Below are positions 34,261 to 46,000 of a stretch of DNA of 64,000 bases, one piece after another; the first letter of the stretch is position 1, and every line of letters starts with the position of its first letter. Source of the DNA: Takakia lepidozioides. Its lineage: Eukaryota; Streptophyta; Takakiopsida; Takakiales; Takakiaceae. A program made the translations under genes and the position numbers. The DNA is taken from assembly GCA_030704615.1 (NCBI GenBank), contig CM060731.1, forward strand, positions 56,338,756 to 56,402,755, in the 5' to 3' direction. The notes beneath the pieces are model-generated. The model had not been told where the DNA came from. It did no database searches and saw only the letters and a program-made list of their open reading frames with translations.

Positions 34261-34359
34261 AGAAAAAGAGTGGCAGAGAAGAACTGCAGTAATGCTGAGA
34301 AGAACTACAACAGAGAGTAAGGGGGAAGGAGGCCTAGAATGAAAGCCCCTTCTGCCAAG

Positions 34360-34580
34360 GAGGAATAATCCTCAGTGTAGCAGAGCCAAAGTCCAAGTGG
34401 GCCTTGGATTTGGAGAGACTGAGCTTGCGGTGGCGCCGGTTGACCTCTGGGTCATCTCCTTCCACATGGGATTTGCCAAGGATGAGGGAACGACAACCGA
34501 AAGTAGCTGCCTTCTTCGCCTTTCTCCACATCTAGGAAGCGCTGTAAGCACAGAAAGCCAACCCTTACGCCCTTCACTCA
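34360..34580 (-). mobile_element. Possible LINE C-terminal remnant
   Basis: The minus strand reads DPEVNRRHRKLSLSKSKAHL. This resembles EVNWRHKRSLSTAKSKAQL in the LINE at 60.6 kb. The stretch is short and I am unsure of it. Confidence 0.35.
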
Positions 34581-34599
34581 TTAGGTCAGCATAGATAAT

Positions 34600-35740
34600 T
34601 CTGTAAAGAAGAATCTCGGCCTGCCCTCAAACACAGTTAAACATCTAGATCTCCATATAGACCGCAAAGTATAAGCTCTGATGACTGCCCAGACAGGACA
34701 GAGGGACCAGACAGCATTGAAACGAATATTAAGCAGTAGGAGGGCAGACTTGAGAAGGTAATCACAAGGAATATTTTCCTTTTATTACTAAATTTTTCTT
34801 TTTCACTCTTCTGGAACAGGCTTTCCTCTCATGTGCAGCTATCGGTGACAATCCACATCAAAATGAAATTTAATGATAGTTTCACTCACTAGCTTGCACG
34901 CCATGGTGGTATGTGTGTTGTGTATATATATTACCAATGTCTCAAGACTTGAGCAACAAAGATTTAGGATGCTCTTAAAGAATCTACATCTGACTTGGCC
35001 TGATCAACCCAGATAAGGTTATAGTATGTATCCACTCTGACTTCCATGTTGACGGCTTGCTGATTTGATTACTGCACATGTATTTGAAAATACATGTAAG
35101 AGATGTACTTCACCCACCCATTTCAAAATGTTTGGGTACAAATTCACAAACCACACCTCAGAAGTGCTTCAAAGCTTCTGGATAGCTGAGGATGGTTGGG
35201 ACACAGAAACTTGCACTAGCAAGGGCTGGCTGGGACATGAGGTTGAAGTATTTTATTAATGCAAGCAATACTACTGTAGCTCACTTGTTGAGCAAATTGA
35301 CATGTGGCTGTGGCTGGAGTGCACAGTTCTGGTTGCAGAAGCACTGCCATATAACCCAGTGTGGCTAGTTTCCTGTGGTGAAAAGTTATCCCTTCCCATT
35401 TGTTCCCTTGTGGCTACTGTTTATACTGTTAAGCTCGTTGCTACTTGTCAATCATATGCAGCCAAAACCTTAGGGTGCCTTGAGATCAGATCAGATCAGA
35501 TCACTCTTAAATTTCTTTTAAGTGCTGTTTGACTGCTGTTACTCATAACCATCCTGTCAATGCATCAATACCTCTGTTTTATTTCCCTTTCTGGGATTGC
35601 TGCCTTTGCCAGGAAACCTCCAACTTTTTGGACATGTTCTATTACTGTAGAGTTGGAATAGATAGTAAATTCTCAAGTTACAATGCAAGCTTGACACTAT
35701 CGCACAAAAATGTCATTCTAGAACCACTGGCATTCCATAA
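34600..35740. other. No gene recognised downstream of the BRCA2-like exons
   Basis: I looked here on the minus strand for the missing 3' exons of the BRCA2-like gene (helical domain and OB folds) and found none. The stretch has only short frames and ordinary AT-rich sequence. Confidence 0.45.
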
Positions 35741-35741
35741 C

Positions 35742-38499
35742 CTAAAACATTCCATCACTTCCCCCCTCCCCTAATAAAGACATAGCCTTCTGCATGGCAG
35801 AAGGTGAAATAGAAACAGCCTGCCCTTTGGCAGTTCGGAACATGGACATAGATGTTGAGGCAGCCCCAGGAATTGGGAAGGAGGATTCCCTAACACAGTT
35901 AGAAGGTTGAACAGCATCCCGGCTTGGTACACTCACAGCTCTCGAAGGGGGTTTGAAACCTCGTACACCAGTCCGACTGCCTGCATCAGCTGCTTGCTCC
36001 TTATGAACAGCACTGAATTGGTGATTCCAAGATTGGAGTTGGGAAGCTGCTTGGTCGTTACCCATACCCGTGCCTTGCTGTTTCCAACATTGCATACGAG
36101 AAGCTGCTTGCACCTTACCAACGGCACTCAATTGTTGATTCCAAGATTTCAGTTGAGAAGCTGTTTGGTCTTTAACCACACCACCAAATTGTTGTTTCCA
36201 ACATTGCGTTTGAGAAGCTGCTTGTTCTTCACCAACAGCGCTGAATTGTTGATTCAAAGATTTCCTTTCAGAAGATGCTTCACCACCAAGACCTGCATCA
36301 GAGTCATCACCTAACAATGCCTGGGCCCTGGCTATGCCAGCTGTAGACACTTGCACCGGTCTGCCAGAAGCTGTTTGAAAGATGGGCCCACCCACATTTC
36401 TCACATCCTCTGGCCCTGCACGCCCTCAACATCAGGTGAAGACATTTAGTATGTGAAATTCCAGCCCCCCGAGTCAACATTTGCAATCTGATGAAGAAAA
36501 GTATGGATGGATGAGCATACTCTGTGCACAGGTATTGCTGAATAGTTAGCATGCGGCCAACATCGGACCACCCCAAGCTCGGGCAACAGAAGGCCTTTGC
36601 AGAACAAAACAAGATGGGAGACTTCAACTCAGCAATAAATTGGAGCACCACTTCAAGATTTAATCAACCTTCTGAGCAAAGTGTAGTGATGGCCATTTTC
36701 AATCTACCTCGTTGGTCAAAAGATGGGTGATTCAAATGCTGTAGTGGAGCAATACGTCCTGTGTGTTGTTGTTGATCACAGGACCTTTCCACTGGAAGTT
36801 GCAAGTTTTGCCTCACTTCTTGATGTAAACTGCCCTTTGTTGACACATCATTATGTGGGATTGATGCAACCCTCCCAGTTGCAGCCCCAGCATTCAATGG
36901 CTTTGTCAATTGATGTGACGCAACAACACGCTGACCTGGATATTGGCCGCCTCCACAAAATGCGGTCTTGGTTCTTGCATGGTCAGGAACTTGCAAGACT
37001 TTTTTCATCTCTTGATGGAAATGACCTTTGTTTGACGTATAAGATGGGTTCGAGGGAACTCCACTCACTGCTGCCCCATGGGTGTTTGTCTGTTTGCCAC
37101 CTATTTGGATCACATCCCCATTACCAACCGATTCCATGTGCTTGGAGACTTCTGCCTGCTTACCAAAGTTCTTTGCTGCAGATGTTTGTAGTAGTCTTGG
37201 GGCTACGAACCTCTTCTTTATGCAGTTTCCTGTGCCCTGCCATAGAAGAGGCTTTGTGTTGGGCAATCTCAACACCTGTTTTGAAAGACCTAGGGTCTTG
37301 TTCCGTTGCTTGCTTGTATCCTGGAATCAAATCCACATGTGAGATGGACGTCCACACTGACCCTTCTACTTATGATGGCCTTTTCTAGAGATGCAACCGC
37401 TGCCAAGCCTGGTAAGACATCATGATGGACGTTTAAAATTGACGCCAGGGTATCAGAGGCCTCCTGACAATCTGGCGTCTGAGCGTTTGGAGCTGCATTT
37501 ACTATGACATGCACACAAAATAAAGGAAATGGGCAACAAAGGCATGCCAGAATGGAAACAGAGACAAAGAATGCCGACGGCAATGTCAAGGAGCAAGGAG
37601 CCATGAGAAAATGAAGATTCTCAGATTCCACAGAACCTCAGGAAAGCATGAACTCTTACTTCTGAAGGTCCCGGGGAAACGTAATCCAGCAGATTCTCCT
37701 TCCCGTTCTTTCCTCCGAGGGCGGTTGGATTTGGAACTTTGGTCTCTCCAGGCAGCGGTACAAATTTTCCATCCGCATGAACTGTGAATGGTTCCCACGT
37801 GGGGTCTTCTATGTCGTCCTCAGGAGCACTCTCGTGTCCTCGTAATCGTTTCGCACCTACACCGATTTGAAGCATCAGTCATAGAAAGAAAGAAGGACAT
37901 GTTGTAATGTCTATACAAAACCTGAAAAGTGGTAGCAGAAGCAAAATTACAGAAAAGATGGAAGCAAGATTACGTCCATCCGAGAGATACGGAGAAACAG
38001 ATAACTTCATAATAACGTCCTGCAGGATGCAACTGATGAGCTCTTTCAGTTGATGAGTTCTTGGTTTGCTCTACCCTGCCCCATGGGTCCCTCTGTGGAC
38101 GCTATGAAGTTCCATGTTGTTTTCTTTCTTGCTCATGAGAAACAGATAAGAGAGGGAGGCAGGGAGAGCTTGGACCTCGTAAGACAAGGTGAAGAACGTT
38201 AGGCGAGCACTTCCATGAACACTATATATACACTCTAGTTCAACGAGGAAGAAACATCTCCAAGGTCAACTTGACTTTCTGCCGACCGAAACACCGTTCA
38301 CCCTGGAACAATGACACCACTCACTCTGCTTGTTTGTCTTGTCGTTTGCAGGATTTCGAGGTTTTGCCGGTCTCTGCTGCGAAATTGGCCTCCCCGCCAT
38401 CAGTTTACCCAATTTCTTCAATCTCCAGGACCCGTCCTCCACAGCTTTGCTCGACGGCGCCACATTTGTCACCATCCATTCCTCCAAGGTTCTCTTCAT
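35742..38499 (-). CDS. BRCA2: BRCA2-like protein, 5' half with two BRC repeats
   Basis: Five exons join with consistent phases: 38499-38325 (start MKRTLEEWMVTNVAPSS, donor GTGAGT), 37856-37660 (donor GTAAGA), 37478-37362, 37275-36708 (donor GTAGAT) and 36415 to about 35742. The last exon has GPIFQTASGRPVQVSTAGIA followed by RAQALLG, and later SMFRTAKGQAVSISPSAM followed by QKAMSLLGEG. Both fit the BRC repeat, FxTA then a leucine-rich helix, by which BRCA2 binds RAD51 for homologous recombination. Between them is a glutamine/serine-rich spacer in which units of about 30 residues recur (SWNQQLSAVGKVQAASR and similar). The frame ends at TAG 35742. No helical or OB-fold exons follow in the window. 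It is either a truncated copy or its 3' half is displaced. The first exons are assigned by phase, not by homology. Confidence 0.65.
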
Positions 38500-38639
38500 C
38501 CCACACAACCCGGAACTTTCTTCTGGCGCACGGCTTTACTCCACTCGCTTAACTCTTTTAATCACTGATCTCCAGCTCATCAGAAAACCCAAACCTCCAA
38601 TCCTCCGACTCTGTAAATCCTTAAACCCTGACTGGTAAA

Positions 38640-40058
38640 CGAACCCTGAATCCCTCAAGTTCAATCTGAACAAAACCAGTCCCAAGTCTTGTCCCTCCAA
38701 AGCTGCAACGAAACCAGTGGTGCTCTCAACTCTCCAATAAGCAGACAACCAATTCCCACCTCCTGTTTACTCTCTTCTGATGCATCCAACACTCCCCACC
38801 GGAACAGAAACACCACAATCTCAGCTCCTCACAAACCACTTGCAGCTCTCAGCTAAAGCCCAGCACAATCCCAGAGCTCTCGCAGAGATCAACAAAAAGG
38901 GAGAGGGTGAAGAATTGAACTGAACGCGATTCCCGCCACGCCAATTACAGAGCAGAATCTACAGATTGAACCCTACTCTGCTCATCCAGAATTCATCCTC
39001 CCCGACTTGCTTTGTTTACTATAGTAGTTAGTGCTCTAGCTCCCCCTTGCTTCCCTCTTTCGCTTTTCCTACACTAACGTGCCCCCCCGTTGATGTTTTG
39101 ACGGCTTCGCGTTACTCCCTTCGTGCAAGCAATTGATGCAGTTGTTCATTTTGTCCTTCCCGCCTTATTTGGTTCTCTGGCTGCCGTCTTTGTGCAGGAT
39201 TTGTCGCCTTCACTTCACGGGGCTTTACGCCGCCCACAAGCGTTTATCTCCAGCTTTGTCTTGTTACATTTCCTCCTTTTATTTGTGCCAGTGTTCTTTC
39301 CTCTGGGACCTTCTTCGCTGCCGTTTCTCCATAGTATCTATTTTGTTCGGCGCTCCCTTGTGCATGTTAGCCGCTCTTTTTTCACTTGCACTGCCCTCAG
39401 TTTGTCTTGGCGTAGTTTTCTCTTGTCTGCATGTCGTTGGATTTTTTCTACAGTTTCCTATACCTCTTGGATCTCTCTTGGTCCAATCTTCTTTCCTTCT
39501 TCGGGCGATTTCCTCTTTCTGCGGTTCCTGCGATTGCCCCCCGTTCCTCCGTTTCGCTCCTTCTTCTTCTTCTTCGTCCGCCACGATGGTCTATATCGGA
39601 AAGAACTCCACAACTCCAAGCATTCTGATTGGTGCAACTATGAAACGATACAAATTTGTGTAAACTTCATGAAATCAAGCATTTAGTTCCAAGTGTGTTG
39701 GGGCATCTTATGAAATTTACTAGGGTAGAAGAACGACGAGAATTCGCCGTTAGTTTTTACCATCTTAAGATGAATGGTCATAGGCCTGAAAATCCTTGAT
39801 GCTCCCAGTGTGACAAGGCTTGTCCATTCTGTTGCTGTGGTGTGGCTTTCCTACCTGTTGAGCATAGGCCCCGTGGGATGCTAGCCTTAACAGAGCCTTT
39901 TATGGGCTTCTGATGACTACGCACAGAGGGAGAGGGGGAAGGCAAAAGAAAGAAGTGAAGAAGAGATCCAAAGCTTCTGGGCAGGATGAGTAAGAAGGGT
40001 GCGCTTATGCTTTTCCCAATAATTCTTGTAAGTATTATACACGCCATGGTCTAAATGC
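38640..40058. other. Intergenic region between two minus-strand genes
   Basis: A pyrimidine-rich block at about 39000-39590 gives long but compositionally biased open frames on both strands, which I do not regard as genes. The region would contain the promoter of the BRCA2-like gene and the 3' flank of the TRM-like gene. Confidence 0.4.
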
Positions 40059-43000
40059 TCAGTAGGCAAATAGTTGTCGTCTGGTTGCCTCAAATGGCAA
40101 TGAGGAAGGCTTCCGCGAGCTAAAAGCTGTCAAATCCTTCACAGTCTCGTCCATCAGGTCCTTGAAAATCATACGCTCTACCTCTAAGCTCACCTCTCCA
40201 ACCTCAACCCGAAAGTCTTCACATTGATCTCTTGGAGTGGTGAGGTCCTTCCGAAGAATAGTGTAGAGGGTGTCACAAACGTCCTCTGATGTAAGGGATG
40301 GCACCTCTTGCAATTCATCCCAAATCTCCTGCACTAGGTGCTGTCCAGCAGGTCTTTTGCGCAGAATGGGTGGAGAGAACCCAACCCATGGCTCCGGGTT
40401 CAAATACACGGCCAGCTTTCTAGCCAAAATTTCGTTGACACTGTCAAACACCAAACGGCGGTCCAGGACCTGTTTTTGTCTCTCTTCCTCACTCTTTCGC
40501 CGATGGTCTGAGAGGAAATAGATGTTCTTCTTTCTACCTGATTCTTGCAGCTGCCTTCTCTTCTCCTCTGACCAATTGAAGAGACTGGGATTAATCATGT
40601 TACCAGAGGAAGGCCACCCACAATCAGGAGAACTGCTTTCCTCTGTGAGCCCTGACAAAACCAAAAGGTCCCTCACATAGGCCCTTTCCTCGTCTTTGTT
40701 CTTGAATGAGCTTCCAAGGGCCTTCCTTGAGTTGTCAGTCCCTCTGGCACTGTCGTGAGGGACTTGTATTTTGAGTTTGGGTTCAACCCGGCACAACTCT
40801 TGGTCGTGAAGGTCAGTCCCTTCTGCAACATTCAATGGCAAGCATGGCCCAGCACTGGTAGAAAGTGTAGATGTTACGGGCGCTGCTATTGAGGCATCCT
40901 GCAGGTGCAAATGCACAGAACTGGTGGAACCCCAACCCCTCTCCGTCTTGAAGGCGTCTGCATGTGAGACACAATTATTGTTCATCGAGACTTCCCCTCT
41001 AGAGAGAAAACAGGAGATGAACTCGACACATGAAGTTGAACCAAGGAACAATCATGGTGGGGATGTGAGGGCAGGAGCATCAGGGGTAACAAACAGGAAG
41101 GTCCACATGATTTTTCTGGTCGAGCAAACCTGAGGTTTCTCACTCCTTGCCCCCTCGAGATCTCATACATAACTTTCACATGGGTGATTCTGGCTGAATT
41201 TCAGGTTCTGCAACCTTCGGTCCTGGAATTTTAGGTGACAGGCTATTTGAACTGCAGATTCTTGGTGAACATTCGTAGCCAACAGCAGGACTGTAAGATT
41301 TGGGTGCTACTCTCTATCATTGCTATAGACAATGAAGGTGTCTGCAGAGAGATCTCTGAGCAAAGGAGTGTCCTTAGAAAGATCAGAGAAATTTTCATGC
41401 AAGTTGCCAAACTGGAAATTATATTAGTACTAAACCCACAAGTGAATGAGGGAAATACTCCACGGCGCATAGCTTTTATGTGGGATGGGATTGCTAAAAA
41501 CACATCTCATGGTATTGATATGTAGAATTCAGATGCTCACCTTGAAGGCTTACAGCACGGGTCTTGCTGGTCCTTGGACTTGGGGTGCATTCCTCCTCCT
41601 GGAAAGGAGTATTGTCAAGTACAGATACAGGGCTTGGCTGCTCTGCAGTATCCCCCAGGGGTCCACGCTCACTGAACTCAAACATTTTCACCAAGACACC
41701 TCGTGGGGTTAGGACTCCTGAAAGCTCTCCTTCGCCAACTGCTTTCAGAGGTTTTAGCTCACCAAGGCTTACTCCTGCCACCTGTGCATTTGCCACCATT
41801 TACCCACTCTGCGCTTAGTACAAATTGGTTGGCGGCGTTATAGACACATCTGGATCACTGATGAAACACAAAGTGTCTAAAAATTCCATGTGTGATATGC
41901 CCGACCCACCTCCACTGAAGAATTGCTTGTGAAAGCACTGGTAGGGCTGTCCTTGCCACTGTCGTGCACAGCTCTGCTCTCCGTGACTGGCACCTTAGTG
42001 CCAGCTTCGGTAACTCCATGATCCTTGTCTTCAAGAATCTTGGATGTTTTCTCCAGCACAATTTTCCCAAGTTTCAGACTCTTTGCCCGGGAAACAGGTG
42101 GGGAGCTATTGATATTCATTGAAGGATCAGCTTGTGCTGTTGCAGCATCAGGGGTTACTGTCACAATTGTCGGGTTTGAGGTGTCTTTCTCCTGCAACTG
42201 GTCATGAGATTCCAATGTAGCTATGGTAGAAACTGCTACTGTCTTTGTATCTACAGCCATCAGCACTACAGATTTTTCAGCCGGATTGCTGGTCTTTATT
42301 GGTCGCTTGGATTGAAGAACCATCACATCCCCAGGGGCCCACTCCCCTTGAGCTTTGCAAGAAGAAGGGTCTATCGCAGTGAGCTTCTCAGAAATCTTGG
42401 AGTTGAGTTTGCCATCAGATCTGCTGCGGTGCAGCCTGGATGTCACAGGGTCCGCACTGGCCCTCCCCTTCAGGACTTTCTTAGATAGTAACAGCTGCGA
42501 TGTTACTGGTGTGGCTTTACTCTCTTCTTTGTCTCCTACAAGTAAAGCCTTTCCTTGTGCCTTGGCAGTCTCAATCTTTCGGGTACTTAAGCTGTCGAAC
42601 GTGCTCCTGCCTGGAGATCCTGGCTTTGGAGAGCTGGATTCCTTAGCTAGAGATGACTGAGGTTTCCATTGTGGAAAGGAGTTTAGCCGAGGACCCCGGG
42701 GGCTCAACTCTCGCCCAGCTTGCAAAACCTCATATGTGGCTTTTGCTTTGTGGGCAGCAATGCTCGCCCTCCTTGGCAATCTGAACATGGCCACCCCCTC
42801 CTCCAAATTGCAGTTGTTTTGCTCCAGAGACCCAACAGTGGTCTGGATTTGAGCTCTTAGTGGCCTTCCAATGACAACCACCCCGCAATTTGCACTCTTT
42901 GTAGGTCCCCTGCAAGTTAAGTTTCAAATGGTATATTCAGTACTCCAACATAAAACAATAAAATAAATTGAACAGACGCACAAAGAAGAATCTTGAGTTT

Positions 43001-46000
43001 GCTCATTGCTCTTTCTTAAGCAAGAGACCTCAAATCTGCCCTGCTTGAATTGAGCAGACATACAAGACCTGAGGATTTCATTTATCTGGCAGTCAAGTCT
43101 AAAGTTTACTGACTCAGCTTGGCGAGAGGTCCAACCTTCTTAAGACACCAAATCCAATAGTGATAAGACCCTGATCTACATAGAAGCCAACTACAAAACG
43201 TGTTTGGTGTCCTTATTCAGGCGAAACTCTGGGGATGCTGAACAAGCAGCAGAGACTACCTGTTGCCGGTGCTGCTTAGATTCTCTCTGCCGCTGCTTGC
43301 CTGAAATGTGCCTAAGATGGCAGACCTCCCTGAGCTACTGGATCTACTGGATACACTCTCCAAGTCTTTAGCCCGATTCGAAGGTGAGATGCTTGAAGTG
43401 TGTGGTTTAGTGGCGGGCCTTGAGTTGATGGGTTTCATCACCACAATCGAGGCCTCACCATTATTGCTATTTCCAGAATTTGTACACTGGATACTGCTTT
43501 GGGAGAGATTGGACTTGGTACGAACAATCCCTTGGGCCAGATCCTCTTGTGCCTTGGTTTCAAGCCTTGTGGGGTCCTGACTAGCCCTGAAATGTGGAAT
43601 GTCCTGATGCTCAAGCTCCATTCGGTCCTGCTTCGAGGCTATGACCAAACATTGTGCTGAGGGAAGGGGCCGGTGCTTTGACACTTGCCATTGTGACTTC
43701 AATTCTTCCACTGTTGGCTTGGACCTGTGAAGAGTGGTCTTCGGGTTGTCAGGCTGCTTATGGTAGGGAGGATGCAATAAGCCCTTGAGCTGCATTGCCT
43801 CCAAGATTTGTCGAAGTGTTCTTCGTCCCTGAACTGAGTTTCTAATGCGGAGCTGGCGCACCCGCTGGTCCATGTCACTGGATGGAGGTTCATGGCTGGT
43901 GACAAGCTGCTCTGCCTCATCAGAATGTTTCAACACTGTTGACATTGCCTCTGAGCATTGCTTGGGTGATTGTGCAAGTCGTTGTTGTAAGGCCTCTCGG
44001 GCCTCCTGCAGTTTGAACAGGGGGGGGATGCTCTCAAAGAGGTGGTGCTTGGGGAAGAGAGAGAGCCTTGAATGTGGGTGATGCCCCCCATTCTCCAAAT
44101 GATGCCGCCAGGTTGCATGCTCTGGTTGCAACTGAGGTGGCATTGGCTCTCCATAGTACCGCAACTGGTGTGTTGAGTGTGGACCTTTCTCCGGCTCCCG
44201 GGAAGCTGGAGATCTTAACCTTGGTTGCACATCTTGATGGATTTCAACTGGAAGTGGCTTCAGCTGCTGGGATCCCCGTTTGAGTTGTTCTGTATTGATG
44301 TAGCCATCTGGCTGCCGTGGAGGAGGGGGTGGCGGGGACATCTTCGGTGGGGTATATTGTAATAGCCCTTGAAGCAGCCTAGCCTCTCTTGAAGGTCTTG
44401 TCTGTGCAAGCTTTGGTGTTAGGGGGGGCGTTGGATCACAACTCGGCAGCTCTTCTAAGCCCATTAAGCGTGCCACAACATTAGGTACCCGGTGCTGGGC
44501 ACCACCTTCTCCTTGACCATCTCTAGTATCAGCCAAACTTCTGAAGTAAGGAAGATTGTTGTGGTTTTCTTCTTTAACAGAAAGATTACTAGACCACAAT
44601 GAATCTCTACTATCAAGCTTCAGCCTAGTGGCTGTTGTGTCCCTACCGTCGACAGAGCGCCTGGGTGCAAGGAATGCACGAGGTCGGTCTCTGGTCCCAT
44701 CTACAGAAAGCCGATGTCCATCTCTTTCTTTTAGGTGGGTACTCAGAGAGTCTTTGAAGTCTGCAGCTCTGAGTGATTCCCTGAAGTCAAAAGGTGTGAC
44801 ATCTTTGCTTTCAGTGGAGTACCTCAGGTTGTCCTTGAGACCAAGTGGTTGGGGTGTGGCTCTGCCAGCAAGGTAGACGTGTCGCTCATCCTTGGACACA
44901 GATAACTTGGGACCCTCCTTCAACTCTACTGTCAACCTGGGCAAATCTCTTTCATCAAGGGCTCTTCCTGTGTTTCTGTCAACTGAAAGCCTTGGAAGCT
45001 CCCTTGCATCTAAACACAACTGTGCCAGGTCTTTGGCCCTGGGACGGGGTGAGTCTGCAGAGGACTGCACACCCTTCCTCCAGGCACCAAACATTCGTGA
45101 TCGACCTCCTCCACCCACAGAACAAGACCGAGGCAAGTCCACAGATGGCTGCACGCCTTCTATCTTCACATCTGTGGACATCCTTGATCCATCTCTTCCA
45201 TTCACAGAACAAGACCGTGGTAAGTTCTTCAGATTAACTAGGGCCTCCTGTCCCTCCTTTAAATCAGCTGATGCCCGTGGGGCATCCTTGATGATGTTAC
45301 CACTGTGGGCCAGTGCTTTTGGCTTCTCCCTGTGGAATGAGGCACGTACACTATCTCTGATGTCCACATATGGTTGCTTTTGCAGATCTTTTGTAACACT
45401 TCCATCCACAGAAGCCCTGGGTGGGACAAGTGCAGGCTTAAGGACTTCCCTTTGATCACCAAATGAGTGTCGTGGGATTTCTTTCACGGCCATGGGGCTA
45501 TCAAATGATGGACGGGGTGACTCCTTGAAGTAGAAAGACAAGCGGGGTGTACTCTCTTCAGAGTCCATGGATTCTTGGTCCAACTGTGGCTTTTGATCTG
45601 CAGGAAGTCGGGCATCTGAGGGGATTTCAAATGGACCGACAAACATTTTGCTGTTGTCAAAAGAGGAGCTGTGTTGGTCTCTTGCAGACTCCATAGATGC
45701 CTTGGTACGGTCAGTGCACTCCAAAGACTCCCTCTGCACAGCATTATCCTGAAAGTGCAGCCATTAACAACCCCAATACCCATTCAAAGCCTGTGACTAT
45801 TTACTATCCTTCACTATTCTCTTTCCTGTCCTTTACTATTCTATTTACTATCCTTATCTATTTACTATTTATGTAACATAAATTTTATGCAGCCATCTCC
45901 ACCAGAAGGAGCACCTGGTCACAATGGATTTATAGATCTATTTTACAAGTGGGTCCACAGGGTTCAAGACCGCAGTGGGGGGAAATTCTATAGAATGCTA

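Noticed and set aside
34109-34342. Plus-strand frame of 77 codons with Arg-rich content
   Set aside because: It is the antisense of the LINE ORF1-like start on the minus strand.
39123-39686. Two overlapping plus-strand frames of 176 and 187 codons
   Set aside because: They are products of a pyrimidine-rich block, read as Phe/Leu/Ser in several frames at once, and show no domain, conserved motif or splice context.
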